A DNA stretch of 64,000 nucleotides from positions 21,134,501-21,198,500 of the forward strand of contig NC_012870.2 in the NCBI RefSeq assembly GCF_000003195.3, in the 5' to 3' direction. This document shows, piece by piece, positions 1-11,639 of the stretch (the first letter of the stretch is position 1; the number at the start of each line of letters is the position of its first letter). Source of the stretch: Sorghum bicolor. Its lineage: Eukaryota; Streptophyta; Magnoliopsida; Poales; Poaceae. Under the pieces are notes generated by a model. It did no database searches. It worked only from the letters and a program-made list of their open reading frames with translations, and had not been told where the DNA came from. Position numbers and translations under genes: made by a program.

Positions 1-1767
1 GTGAGCTAAAGCCAGAGCCATTATAGCCCTCATGGTTGCACTGTTGTCCCGGTGATCACTTACAGACAAGATCTCATATAGTTATTTGTCATCTTTTAAC
101 GTTCATTGCATAGCTATTAATCATCTTACAAGATCATGGATTATATCAAGCACTAGCACATCTACACCAAATGCATATCGAGTAGGTAGCAAGGAATCCA
201 GATAACAATCATCTATGATTTTGCTAAGGTCGATAAGGTGAAAGTATGCATGTGATGTATATGTGTAGTTATAAATGAATAGGTAACAAGGATGATCCCA
301 AGTTATACTTGTCTTGATCAAAGCTCTCCTGAGCCTGCTGGTCTTCAAAGGCTTAGTCTTGATCACCAACGTATGGCTCACCGTCTATTTCCAAACATCA
401 ATCAACAACACGCAATCCAATGTAGACAATCATACACAAGGCAAACAAGCTATAATTAGAACATTACACCAACAGTGAGAAATCAAAGATAAAAGTTTAT
501 GAAAATATTCTACGCAGCGCTACGATCACACAACGTAAAGTTCACGAAAATCGGAATTAAAACGTGGAAGTTATGAATTTTCTAAGATTTCCTATAGAGA
601 AATAATTAATTAAATGCTACTGCAGAGTTAAAAAGTTTCCAAACAGTAAACTAATACTTCTAACATGTAGAGCTCGTGAATACGAATCTAACGAAATTTG
701 AATGGACAAAAATGGAGTTAAAATAAATATTTTATGGGCATTATAAAATCGATGGCAAAACTGTAAATAACCGAAAGCGTAAACTGACTCCCGAAACGAA
801 ATACGTTTTCAAAACTGAGAAGCGTAAACTGAGAAAGCCGCCAAGGACCGCGGGTTGTATATCCAAATTCCGTAGGGTCTCTTTAGCAAAGTGTGCGGCG
901 AAGGGGTATGTTTTAATCACGGTCGTTGATGATCGATCGGACGGCTGGGAGCGCTCGAGGCTCTGCCGTGGCCGGCGGCCGGCCGGACGCGGGCACCGGT
1001 GCGGTGGCGCCATGGCCGCCGCCGTGTACTTCGCCGGCGTCCGCGGGTTTCTCCATCCTGTGCACCAAATCAAGAGGCGAGACCATGGGCGCGTGGAGGA
1101 GGAGAAGGCGAACTCACCACGGGGTTCGGCTCGGCCTGGGAAGGAGCGGAGAGAGCGCGCGGGGCGGCTTGGTTCCTACTCGGCGAGATCCAAACCGCAC
1201 GGTTTAAGGTGGCTAGGGCTTGGCTTCGCGATGTAGATGAAAAGAGGAAGCCGCGGGGGTTGGGGAACAAGCTTTATCGTGCTCGATTTGCTCCTTAGGC
1301 AAGGAAATCGCGGGATTGATCTCCTCCCAGGAGTCCTGCTCGGCTTCGAACAGGGAAGGGAGAGGGGGAAGGCGGTGCTGTACCGTGGGTCCCACCCGAC
1401 AGAGGAAGCAAGGCAGGGTCCCGGCTGTCAGCGAGACAAGGAAGGGAAAGGGGAGGGCGCTGGCTGCGCGGGGTGGGGGGGGGGGGAACTGGGCTGGTTT
1501 CAAGGGGACTTTTCCCCTTTTCCCTTTTTATTTCTTTTTCAATTCCTTTTTCCAAAGAAGTTTTGAAGCAAAACAATCAAAATAAAAACAGAACAAACAG
1601 TACAAAATAATTATGCTCCAGCATGAATGCAAAGCCATGTTTCTAAACTTATGATAATTTTTAATTTGCAAAAAATTATTTATTTGGCTAGATTCAAATG
1701 CTCACAAAAATACTTAAATAAATCAAATTAATTCCTATTAATTGTAATCAAAATTTTGGGTGTTACA
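1..1767 (-). mobile_element. LTR of a Ty3/gypsy-type retrotransposon, 3' part cut by window edge
   Basis: Read on the minus strand, the element begins at 1767 with TGTAACACCCAAAATTTT, the usual start of many grass gypsy LTRs (Tekay/Del-like lineages). An AT-rich stretch follows, then a GC-rich block (about 900-1510), then AT-rich sequence to the window edge. The GC-rich block creates several overlapping open frames on both strands with no known domain; they are treated as chance frames. The other LTR and any internal region would lie left of the window. The lineage is uncertain. Confidence 0.55.
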
Positions 1768-1897
1768 TAATTATAACAACAAAAGATTGTCGGTGTTGGC
1801 AAAATACAATCCTTAATCACGAAATCCTCACTGAAAAATGAACCATTGACTATAAGCAAACAATTAATATAATGTATCAAATATCATTGAAATTTTG

Positions 1898-2660
1898 AAA
1901 AGAGGGGTATTACCTCTTAATAGATCAAAGCTACACCCTTTTCCTTCCACGTTCATGAAGCAATGAACCACAACATCATTTGTAACTTTCTTTAATTCTT
2001 CTTTCTCCACATAGTAAATAAGTCTATTACTCAAATGTGCATCACCCATGCGGTTAGTAAGAGTTGTTTTCACAATCTTCATCCTCAAAAATATTCTCTC
2101 CATTGTTGCAGTAGCAATTGGCCATACCAACACAAGTTTCAAAAGTGGATAAACAAATGGATAACAAATATGTTTTCTTGTCTCCACTATTCTTTGTGAA
2201 AGCTCACTAACAATATTTTTGTTGGACAATCGATTATCTTCTCTCACATCAACAATGTAGAGGCAAAGGTGGTGGCTAAGATCCCTCAAATCTCTAGAGC
2301 TAAAATCATCATGATATAATTTGCTAGGTTTATCAAACTCTCCACACTAAAATCATAAAATGAATCTCATGGATTGAAAGCAACTGAGAGCTTGTCTCAC
2401 TAAAGCGGCTATTAAGCTCTTAAACTAGCCAATATATAACCTCATTAAAACAATCCAAATCATAGTGATGTTTGTTTGTAATTCCACATGCCTTCCTAGA
2501 CTTTTTGGAATAATATATGCATCTTCCATTTCTAACCTTGTAATTTTTGGGATCACTTTTTCATGATTGATATCCCTAATCATATCCCTTCTCTTGGCTA
2601 CATTCAATAAGCTATGAATCATGGTTAAGAATTTGCTCGTACCCTTATGTTTTCTCACAA
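1898..2660 (-). pseudogene. hAT-superfamily transposase remnant (C-terminal dimerisation domain)
   Basis: hAT transposases move cut-and-paste DNA elements; the C-terminal hATC region mediates dimerisation. On the minus strand about 2285-1905 encodes YPFVYPLLKLVLVWPIATATMERIF followed by KIVKTTLTNRMGD, the diagnostic hATC block. Upstream, in other frames, are the family motifs KRRDMIRDINHEKV (about 2600), ELNSRFSETSSQLL (about 2390) and KLYHDDFSSRDLRDL (about 2300). The frame changes and at least one stop occur, and the middle of the transposase seems deleted between the KRRDMIRD and EDAYIIPK motifs. No flanking terminal repeats were identified. It cannot make an active enzyme. Confidence 0.8.
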
Positions 2661-2944
2661 TATAATAGACGTAATATCTACAATGTCCACTTCGGATCGT
2701 TGCTTGTGGCACTACGCCACTACACATAATGCATTGTGTTTTATATGTGAAAATATAATATAACTTAGTATATGGAGACTTACTAGTCATCTTGTTTTGA
2801 TATACAATTCCCAGTTTTTTAGGATTATGTTTCCCTTTAAGTACATTAACATAGTGTGCTTGCATGACCTTTTTGAATGTATTGACAAATCCAAGTTAGT
2901 ATTTAAAATTGATCTTCATGATTATATATTAATAGTTTAAGGAC

Positions 2945-3925
2945 CTGAGACATGCCTTCGTTTACATCGACGACTATCAAAATCCAATGGTTGTTGTATT
3001 GATTGGAGCATATACACATTATTATATTTTAGTGTGAAATGAATTCGAAAACATGATTGGGTGCAGATTAGAACTGAGCATACCCAAAATTGTAAGGGCA
3101 ATAAATGAGGTCTCCGTCCTCAAAATTTTTGAACGCTCATGCAATGTACTTTTTTTGTTAGCCAACAATGTTTTTTTTCTCACGATAAATCAGGAAACAG
3201 TATTTTCAGCTATGACTTTTCAGACCAGCGAACATGCTTGTTCAAATTTTTAATCGTGTTGTTGTCAGAAAATCAAAATGTACGTACTACATATTCTTCA
3301 TGCAAGAGAGGATAAACAACATTATTAGTAACCGTCTAATGTACCACTAAACAAGTTTTTTCACATTTCTTAATTGAAATAAATCATTTCAAAGAAAATA
3401 ATTAACACCAATTAATATTTTTACCCAAATATTGAACCACTAACCATGATGGATCAAAACAATTTTACTGTAAATAAAAATATAAATGTTGATAATAAAA
3501 ACAATCTCAAACACTAGTTCTAGATCTAGATCTAGATGTAAATAAATCTCTCCCTAAAAACTAATAAATAGACCACTAAATCAAAACACGACCGCTAAAG
3601 AAGTATAGAATCTTGTTCTCCTATTTAATTTACCCGAGCACCTTCAAAGATGGATAGAAATGCATCCATAAATGCCTCAACCACAATGAAAGAGAGAGAA
3701 ACCCAAAACCCTAATTATGCACTAATCTACCACTAAAACTTCAAAATAAGCTTGGAATAACATTTACTTACTTTCTAAAGCCTCTCTCACCAATTAAATC
3801 AAAATAAAAATATTCCTCTTTAGATTTGCAATTTTTGAAAGGTAGCCCAAGGCCTTCCTCTTTCTTCCACCTTGGTTTACAGTAAATGTCCCGAGATGAG
3901 AGAAGGAAGGATGTGTATTAATTAT
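2945..3925. other. AT-rich intergenic sequence without recognised genes
   Basis: No domain-bearing frame, tRNA or clear terminal repeat was found. A short direct repeat TCTAGATCTAGATCTAGATG lies near 3520-3538. The frame at 3053-3253 gives no recognisable protein. Confidence 0.4.
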
Positions 3926-3928
3926 ACA

Positions 3929-4165
3929 CTGGAGCATTTGTATAGACGGCTCTACATACAACTGCCTCTACAAATATTTAGAGAGCCAGCCATCTCTAAT
4001 GAATCTTTAGAAAAATCCAACCATTTTTAGAGACGGCTCGTAACACCAGTTAACTCTAAAGATATGTTTATAGAGGCAGCCGGCTTAGAGCCGCATTTGA
4101 AAATAAATGTTCAAAGGCGGCTAGCTTTGCCAGGTGCTATAGAGGTGACTTTTGATCTCTGCCAA
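3929..4165. mobile_element. Possible CACTA-type transposon end
   Basis: CACTGGAGCATTTGTATAGACGGC resembles the end of grass CACTA elements. It is followed by several copies of a short AGA(G)ACGGCT or AGAGGCAGC motif in both orientations, as in CACTA subterminal regions. No matching second end or duplicated target was found, so this is probably a fragment. Confidence 0.35.
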
Positions 4166-4214
4166 AAAAATTTTCATGTTACTGAAAATCGATTCTGTAA
4201 GTGCGTATTCCTTA

Positions 4215-4502
4215 GAGCAACTCCAAGAGTTTAGCTATTTTTGTTGTGGATGCTATTTTAGAATTTGCATAGCAAAAAGTAGATTTCAACAGATATGATA
4301 TCTAGTTTTATTTATAAAATAGAAAGTTGGTTATCCCTTGATTTTTGGTGGCCATATATAGCCAACCACTAACATTGACTATCTGATTTTGTAAAATAGC
4401 AAGACTGTTGTGGACTTCTTTTTTTAAGAAGTTTTCTATTTTATAAAATAGCTAAACAATAGAATTTAGCTACTAATTTTAGCTAAACTCTTGGAGTTGC
4501 TC
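4215..4502. mobile_element. MITE with 24-bp terminal inverted repeats
   Basis: The ends GAGCAACTCCAAGAGTTTAG and its near-perfect inverse (TAGCTAAACTCTTGGAGTTG to 4502) bracket 288 bp of AT-rich DNA. The flanks are TTA (4212-4214) and TTG (4503-4505), an imperfect 3-bp target duplication that fits PIF/Harbinger-type MITEs. Confidence 0.75.
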
Positions 4503-4527
4503 TTGAGCTTTTGTGGTCTTCCACAAA

Positions 4528-4710
4528 GGCCTTGTTTAGTTCTAAAAAGTGAAAAGTTTTCGGTACTGTAGCACTTTCGTTTGTTTGTGACAAATATTAT
4601 CCAATCATAGACTAACTAGGATTAAAAAATTCATCTCGTAATTTACAACTAAACTGTGTAATTAGTTTTTGTTTTTGTCTATATTTAATGTTTCATATAT
4701 GTGCCACAAC
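4528..4710 (+). mobile_element. Tourist-like MITE (GGCCTTGTTTAGTT family), 3' truncated
   Basis: It starts with GGCCTTGTTTAGTTCT and contains the family core (GTAGCACTTTCGTTTG, GACTAACTAGGATTAA, TTAATGTTTCATATATGTGCC) but stops before the 3' terminal repeat. Confidence 0.75.
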
Positions 4711-4985
4711 CCTGTACTTTGGCAACCTCTCGGAGTCTCGGTCTCAGGTGTCAAAGCATCTTTTTAAACATGGCTTAATAAATACTTTAGGTGAGACCGG
4801 TGTGCCTACCAAGGTCCAAGGCTAGACGTACGTGCGCTGGATTCAGCAAAGAGGGAGGAATCAAAACCTACGCCGAATGCTGAATCCAAGACGGGGCTCT
4901 TTTCAAAGGCCGGTGCGAGCATCCTATCCGCCGCGCGCGGTCAGAAATATAGATTAAAAAAATAACTAATTACTAAAAATAGCAG

Positions 4986-5249
4986 GGGCTGTTTAGTTAG
5001 GGTTTATAGGGTTTAGTTACTGAAATTTTTTGGTTTTGCCTACTATAACATCTTCATTTGTATTTGACAATTATTATTCAATCACGAACTAACTAGGTTC
5101 AAAAGATTCATCTTATAAATTACGAACGAACTATATAACTAATTATTTCTTTTATCTATATTTAATGCTTCATGCATGTGCTGCAAGATTTGATATGACG
5201 AAGAATCTTAAAAAGTTTACAAAATTTTTTAGAACTAAACATCCCCCTG
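4986..5249 (+). mobile_element. Divergent relative of the GGCCTTGTTTAGTT MITE family
   Basis: It shares the order of core motifs (AACTAACTAGG, TTCATCTTATAAATTACGAA, TTAATGCTTCATGCATGTGC, GAACTAAACA) but both ends are altered (GGGGCTGTTTAGTT and CTAAACATCCCCC). Probably an old copy or sister subfamily. Confidence 0.6.
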
Positions 5250-5589
5250 GTCTAAGGAAAATTTTATTGATTATCAATGAAAGAAATAAAATAGTTAGTG
5301 ACTTTTAAATAGCAAATAGTTAATCTAGTATAATTTTCTAGAAACTTCTCTTTCACAGTTTATATAGTAACTTTTAACTAAATTATTTATTATTATTTTT
5401 ATTTTTATACTTATCTAGCTTTTTTTTGAAAATCTCAAACTTTATTAACTAGTTACAAATTACTATTACGAACGCCAAGCCAGAGGCCTTTTCAATGCTG
5501 TAAGCCTGCCAAGTAAGCAATTTTGCTTATGTGGCATCCTATTTAATGTGCATGACACTTTCACGAAACATGCATTGAGACTGGTCTAA

Positions 5590-5768
5590 GGCCAGTCTCA
5601 ATGGGGTTTCACCAGGATGTCATGCACATTTATTAGAGCGCCATGTCAGGAAAACGGTACTTTTTGCATGAAACGAAGAGGAGAGAGAAGGAAGTAGTTT
5701 CAACATGGTGAAACTCTACGGACGTTGTTTCCACGCGGTGAAACGGGATGAAATCCCCACTGAGGGCC
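5590..5768. mobile_element. MITE with GGCCAGTCTCAATGG ends
   Basis: GGCCAGTCTCAATGGGG at the left and CCCCACTGAGGGCC at the right form imperfect inverted repeats around 179 bp. Related partial sequence (GCATTGAGACTGG, TGTGGCATCC, AATGTGCATGAC) lies just upstream at about 5480-5586, suggesting an adjacent truncated copy. Confidence 0.55.
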
Positions 5769-6290
5769 AAATCGTTTCACCATCTTGCATGTGATCCAAT
5801 CATTTTGCAGCAATTAAATGCTTTGCTTAGCCTTGGAAACAACAAAGTGAAATGCTCTATTGCTGGGGTTATTTCATTGATGGTTTCATTTCAATCTCGA
5901 TGACGTGTTGATGTATGAAACCGTGCAACGACACTGTCCATTAAAACTGGCGTGCACCTTTGTGTACATTTGTCTGTGTCTATACTCTATACCTCTACCT
6001 CTATGGTGAATCCAAGTGCGCCGGCCGTTTGGAGCAGCCCGGCGGCGGCTTTTGGTTCCAGGGGATATTCTGCGCTACCAACCTGATGACAGCCGAGTAT
6101 TATTAGGGCTTCCCTTCGTAAAAAATATAATTCGTCAGGTTTGAATGAAATATTAAAATTAAAAATACAAATTATGAATAATTTTTGAGTTGTTAAGTTT
6201 AGAAATATGAAACTTAGATTTATTTTAAAAAATATTTTTATAATATATATATATATATTTATATAGGTATTCTATATATTACTCTGAGTA
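5769..6290. other. Intergenic, no gene seen
   Basis: It contains weak similarity to the neighbouring MITE (GGTTTCATTTCA, GTTTCACCATC motifs up to about 5930) and a short TA run near 6243-6260. No coding signal. Confidence 0.35.
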
Positions 6291-7046
6291 GTGAATAATA
6301 ATCGGTACTCGAGTGCATATCATCGGACCCGACCTAACCCACAAGGGTCGTATCCCCCACGCCCATCTCCTCATTCTATCTCGTATTTTTTTTTCTGGTC
6401 TAATTTCGAGATCGTGGGAGAAGACGAGGAGACATCGGTTTCACTTAGCTCGCCGCCCCCTCCGCCGCACGACCCAGCTTCCCCGCCGCCGAGGGCTAGA
6501 GCCCAGCTTCCCCTACCCTGGTGGATCTAGCGCCTCGTTCCAGTTCTCCAACCGTTGCCGGCTCAGCTAGGGCAGCGGCGACGGCGCCCCCCGGCTGTGG
6601 CGCCCTCCACGGCGCCCGGTGGCAGCAGCCCCTGGACGCAGCGTCCCTTCGACTCCGCCAATGGAAGAGATTGGGACTCGTCTTCCCCATGCCCCTCCGA
6701 TGGTGGCCACGGCAGCAAGGTCCCTTCCCTTCATCCGGCCGCGGCATGGCCATCACACGGGCGGTGCTCCTCGACGACAATAGTGACCGCGACCCATCTC
6801 CCCTTCACCAACAGTAGCGGCGCCCATCTCTACTTCACCGGCGTGCTCGTGCCGTGATGGGTCCCTGGTGGCGGCGTCCTCTGGCCCGTTCCCCTGCAGC
6901 AGCGGCACGGCACCCACCAGGTTGCGTTCTCTAGTGGATCCAGGCACTGATAAGTCCGATCTAGTATGTTATTTTGGTTTGCTTCAATTCTAGCAAACTA
7001 TGTTCTGGAGCCATTTGGAAAATAAGCAATTTAATTTTGTATTCAG
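6291..7046 (+). other. GC-rich gene-like sequence upstream of the TIM23 fragment
   Basis: The stretch 6410-6950 is GC-rich with many CCGCC and GCCGCC runs, as in grass 5' leaders or first exons, then becomes AT-rich. It ends in TTTTGTATTCAG, a good splice-acceptor-like string, right before the TIM23-like exon. The overlapping frames here (6291-6530, 6521-6817, 6555-6857) show no known domain. It may be the captured leader and intron of the same source gene. Confidence 0.35.
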
Positions 7047-7351
7047 TTCGAGACCCAGCGCGGCGAGTCCGCCAAGCTCCGCGCCAGCCGCACGCTCACC
7101 TAGTGCGGCGCCATCGGCCACACGTATGGGATCTGGCTCGGCATCATCGGCCTGCTCTTTGCGAGGGTCGAGAGTGGCGTGGCCAGGCTCCGTGGCGTCG
7201 AAGACCGGAAGAACGCCGTCGCCGCCGGGCTAGGGGCTGGCTTGCTCTATTGGGCCGGTCCGCGGTCTGTGGTTATTGGTTGCGTCATCGAAGGACTCAT
7301 GGCCAGAGCAGCCATCGCCAGGAATCAAGTTCTCAAGAGATACGTGTGTGA
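7047..7351 (+). pseudogene. TIM23-like mitochondrial import protein, C-terminal gene fragment
   Basis: TIM23 forms the inner-membrane channel for presequence proteins in mitochondria. One frame reads ESAKLRASRTLT, then a TAG, then CGAIGHTYGIWLGIIGLLFA, VESGVARLRGVEDRKNAVAA, GLGAGLLYW and GPRSVVIGCVIEGLMA, ending NQVLKRYV. This matches the last two or three membrane segments of plant TIM23 proteins, including the GLGAG motif and the terminal KRYV. The N-terminal half is absent. A nonsense codon (7101-7103) lies between the segments. The acceptor-like TTCAG at 7042-7046 suggests that genomic DNA, not a spliced mRNA, was copied. The open part from 7179 runs past the homology into unrelated sequence to 7505. 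Probably a captured or decayed fragment. Confidence 0.75.
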
Positions 7352-7533
7352 TCTGGCTTTACAAACCAAAACCATAACGCTACTTAGCAGGTATTACCGT
7401 ATTACTAGATTTAAATCTGACGATTTCAGGCTACTAGTAATAATTAGGTTAGCTCTACGCTTATGGCATCTGTACAAATTTCAAAGCTTCATTTTTGTTG
7501 ATTGACTAATGACTACATTACTAGTGCAATCTC

Positions 7534-7792
7534 TGTCCTGAATTAGCTAATGGTGCTGTTTATTTATGGATATGTATCCAAAATCGAATTGAGAATGGTT
7601 GAATTAATGGCACTTTGATGCTTCTATATATGACTATATCTAATCATTGTTTACCTAATGCTCTGTGCATGATGAAGAATTGAATTGCTGCTGTATCGTT
7701 TTCTGTCCTGCATCAGCTAATGGTGCTAATGTTGATTTATGGATATATATGTTAAAACCGTATTGAGAATGGTTGAATTAATGGTGCTTTGA
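7534..7792 (+). repeat. Dispersed direct duplication of about 85 bp
   Basis: 7534-7618 and 7704-7792 are clearly related: both have TGTCCTG, AGCTAATGGTGCT, TTATGGATAT and TATTGAGAATGGTTGAATTA or a close variant. They are separated by about 85 bp. Neither matches a known element by eye. Confidence 0.7.
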
Positions 7793-9038
7793 GACTCAAA
7801 CTGAGTTCTTTGAATGTTATAGACATATTTGGAACATTGCCCATATACTAGCTGGACCATGCATTAGAATAGTTTATATAAAAATTAATTTGCTTGGGGA
7901 TTAGATTAAATTTGGTAATAATGACATGTGTAGGCTTCAGTTTGCATCTGTGGTATTAGTACACAAGCAATAGTTGATTCTTGCAGCGGGCAGTCCTAGC
8001 ACGTCTAGTCGTCTATACAATTGCTTCGGCTTTGATTTCTTATTTTCATATCCTAATTTTTCTCCTTTGAATTGTTTAATTGCAGTTCTAATTTATGTTT
8101 GTTGATAGGAAACCCTTTGTCTTAGACTCTTCAATGAGCAGCAGCATGTGACTGCTCAACTAGAAGGTCCTATATTTCTCTCTCTGTAATTAACATACTC
8201 CGTTACGATAGTTTTGGCATTATAATATTATTCATTACCAATCTTTTGATCAATTATAAATCATATTAGCAAGACTATTGACACACTTTTTGAAAGAGGC
8301 GAATGTTAAGTGCAGAAAAAAGAAAGAAAAGAGAAATCAGGACCACAAACTACTTGAAAAACTATAACCAGTTACTACTTGCTCCGAAGTAGCTCTTTTT
8401 CTTTGCTCGATGTGTAAGCATCGGAAATTAAGATTTAATATGTTTATTGAGGTAAAAGATGTCTTCTCTTCACTTGAGCAATAAACTAAAACTTAAACAT
8501 TAGCTAGTGTTATATTGCTTCTTGAAATGTAAAAGGATATGATACAAAATTCAGCTTGTTAAGGTCTAGTGTTCTGCAATTTGAAGAGTCTATACGTTTG
8601 GGAATCGTTGGGAGTCAATTACTTCTATAGTCTGTTTACTTATTTCCTCTGCTATGGTTGTCATTTGATTGCTCTTACTTTGAACCATTTTAAGGTAAAG
8701 TTCTTGCATACGAAGTTATAAAATATGTGCACACACAATTTTATAGAATGGTGGCATCACTTTCTGATAAATATTTTTTATAAAAACAAGAAATTAAGGT
8801 TAGACTTTGGAGATCATGTCACTGTTATAAACGACTTTCTTTATGAGAATGGAGGCAGTACACAGATTATCTATATATTCTGCTTTTCAATAGAGACAGA
8901 GCTGGTCAATGGTGGATTGACTGCAGTTATCCGCTGAGGTTACTAGTAACTCTTGTGATTATGGTTACAGTTACCGGTAATCATGCCTTCATGACGCCTA
9001 GGTTCATGTTTTACTCTTTGCCTTCCATTTCGTGTCCA
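7793..9038. other. Intergenic or intron-like AT-rich sequence
   Basis: No recognisable protein or RNA gene. Splice-like TTGCAG strings (7980) and a T-rich, T/G-biased composition suggest remains of introns, possibly of the gene that supplied the TIM23 fragment. The frame 8725-8937 has no known domain. Confidence 0.35.
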
Positions 9039-9041
9039 TAA

Positions 9042-9524
9042 GGCCTTGTTTACTTAAAAAAATTGCAAAATAGGAATAATAGTATTTTTTTTATTTAACA
9101 AATATTGTCCAATCATGGATTAAAGCCTTGTTTAGTTCACTCTAAAAACTAAAAAGTTTTCAAAATTCTCTGTCACATCAAATCTTTCGGCACATGCATG
9201 AAGTATTAAATATAGACAAAAATAAAAATTAATTGCACAGTTTACCTATAAATCGCGAGACGAATCTTTTGATCTTAGTTAGTCTATGATTGAACAATAT
9301 TTGCCACAAACAAACAAAAGTACTACAGTAGCGAAATCCAAAAATTTTTCGCATCTAAACAAGGAGTAAATAGGCTCAAACGATTCGTCTCGCAAATTAC
9401 AAATAAACTGTATAATTAGTTTTTTCTTTTATCTATATTTAGTGCTTTATGCATGTGCCGCAAGATTCGATGTGATGAAAAATATAAAAAATTTTGCAAA
9501 AAATTTTGGGAATTAAACAAGGCC
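9042..9524 (+). mobile_element. Tourist-like MITE (GGCCTTGTTTA family) interrupted by a second copy
   Basis: The outer copy runs from GGCCTTGTTTACTT to GGAATTAAACAAGGCC with TAA target duplications at 9039-9041 and 9525-9527. Its core is split at 9121 by the copy at 9124-9366. Removing the inner copy and one TAA restores the normal family order (TCATGGATTAAATAGGCTC). Confidence 0.85.
9124..9366 (-). mobile_element. Nested MITE of the same family, reverse orientation
   Basis: AGCCTTGTTTAGTTCAC to CATCTAAACAAGGAG, 243 bp, flanked by TAA at 9121-9123 and 9367-9369. Its orientation is opposite to the outer element, shown by the order TCACATCAAATCTTTCGG then AAGTACTACAGTAGCG. Confidence 0.85.
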
Positions 9525-9599
9525 TAAGAGGAGTGCTCGACTTTCATTTTGTGTGTGAGAATACACAGAAAAAAGCGTCATCGTTCTGATGTTGAGTTG

Positions 9600-9901
9600 C
9601 TCCTAATTTTTCCTGGATTCGATGCTCTGTGGGCACGGAGGATTGGAAGAGAATGCCTCCGGAACTACATCCGCGTCTGAGATATCTACTTGGGTGTGCC
9701 GGACGATCAGATTTTTGGGAGCGCTGACGTGACTGCGTGTTGCCGATCCGATCGATGACATTGTCTTCTTCCTAGAGAATGTTTGAGGGACTGCACTGGG
9801 CACTGCAAACATCGTCCTGCATCAACTATGGTCTATAACTTTGAGCAATGCACTATGTCGATTAATGCGCATGGAACCACCATGCCTTGAGCATGGGCCC
9901 C
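9600..9901 (+). other. Possible leader of the Copia element whose gag follows at 11640
   Basis: A GC-balanced, non-coding stretch ending at the insertion site of the solo LTR. It resembles the untranslated leader between LTR and gag in Copia elements and would join 11418 onward once the solo LTR is removed. This is inference from position and style only. Confidence 0.3.
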
Positions 9902-11417
9902 TGTTGACGGTAGATAAGTGTCATTTTTAACCGTCAACATAACATAAGAAAAGATCTAAAACATAACTACCATCTAGATATAGGGGTTACACTAACAATG
10001 TCTATTTCTGCAGGAGGTTATTAGAAAATGACCAAATGAGACCCACATATCATATTTACATATAGAGAAAAGGGCCACGTATATAAAAAGAATAATCTAG
10101 AAGACTCGGTAAGCAATCTCTTGGGAGGTGGGACCCACCTGTCACTATGAAAGGGGCGAGCGCCCCACCCCCTGGGTGGCTGCCCCACCTAGGTGACCAA
10201 TTAGGAGCCACCTCATGGATCATGCCTCCATCGTCTTTGAGGATCAATAATAATCGTTCATCAAGATCAGTTTGATCCAAGGGTTGTGGTGCTTCCTAGA
10301 GGGCTATATAAGCAAGGCCCCTAGCCCTAGGAGAAACCCTAATTCATTCATCATTCAGTCCAAGATTTAGAGAAGCCTCAGAGCCACCATCTGAATTAGA
10401 TCTCTATAGTTTAGTAGCATAGCTACATAGGATTAGAACTAGAAGGAAGCAAGCATTGCTTGGTTTTCGGATCTGTTAAGAGGATTCTTGGTAATTCTCT
10501 CCTACTTTTATATTTGTTATTGCATTATTCATCTAGTTCATCATTTGTATGAATTGGACTTGAGTCTATTCTATCATATTGGATATGACTTTGCTCTATT
10601 TGATTATGCTCTCAATTATATTGTTCTTAGTCTACTTTAATTATATGCTTGGCATAGTTAGATTAGAATTATATTCAAGTGTTGGATCGTATAGCGCTTG
10701 CTCATTGAATTTATGGGTGAGTGGTAAATATTGTGTAGGCGTGGTGCCTATACCATATTTTCCTGCGATTGCACCCTATATTCCGGACCGTGTGGTAGAT
10801 CATGGAAGTGACAGTCTTGTTGAGTCATTCGTAGTCCACCTCCCTAGTATAGGGCATGAAGAACACAACTATTATAGGGAAGTGATAGCTATATTCTTCA
10901 TCTTCCTTCGTAATACCACTATGCGTAGATATAACCTTTTCTTGCTATGATTGCCAAGTGTAATTGCACTAGTCATTGTATGCTCTGACCTTATAGTTAG
11001 AATAACTTATGATTTATCCTTGTAGTTCGTCCTAATCCATGCTAGTGTTATAAGCTTAGAGTAACCTATTGAGATGTTCATCATTTATTATGTGGCTATG
11101 TGCTTATCTCTTATTATTTACCTTTCATATATTATTTATCTTGTGACACTTACCCTGTATGAGAAGATAGATAAAGAAATAGATATACTCTCTATTATCA
11201 CATCTAGTGATGCTCATTGCTCATTATCCTTAGCATTCCCTTTCCAGTGGTAAAAATGTAAATAACGATACCTGGATTACTCTTAGTTAAGGTATTATCT
11301 ATGCGCTTACGAATTTCATATTCATTCTAGAGGAGCATTTGCATTTATTAATACCAGCACCTCTAGCACCATGTTGGGGATGACAACCTAGCTTAGGTGG
11401 CTTTAGAGGTGTCAACA
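9902..11417 (+). mobile_element. Solo LTR, Ty3/gypsy (TGTTGACGG...GGTGTCAACA type)
   Basis: 1516 bp starting TGTTGACGGTAG and ending AGGTGTCAACA. The flanks GCCCC (9897-9901) and GTCCC (11418-11422) are a target duplication with one change. It shares family marks with other LTRs in the window: CTGCAGG followed by TTAT (about 10010), GGGCTATATAAGCAAGG as a likely TATA region (about 10300), GATACCTGGATTACTC (about 11267), and CACCATGTTGGGGATGACAA (about 11369). No primer-binding site or internal region follows, so it is a solo LTR. The frame 10579-10950 lies inside it and is not a gene. Confidence 0.85.
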
Positions 11418-11639
11418 GTCCCTCCACAGGGTGTACATCTCTTACTAATTGTGTTTAGTTTATTATGATATCTGCTATGACCCATATGTTTGTCATGTAT
11501 ATTATTGCTATTGTTGCTAGTGGTAGTATCTCATACGTGCACATATATGGCATATTGTCATCACAAATTTACTATAGTTTTTCTTAATTAAATTAAACAT
11601 GAAAAATATATAGATCCCTAATAATCCAAAAACATGATA

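Noticed and set aside
926..1585. Several overlapping open frames of 65-110 codons on both strands
   Set aside because: They arise from a GC-rich block of an LTR; none has a known domain and they overlap on both strands.
6291..6947. Open frames rich in Pro, Arg and Ala on both strands
   Set aside because: GC-rich leader-like sequence; no conserved motif and no consistent frame.
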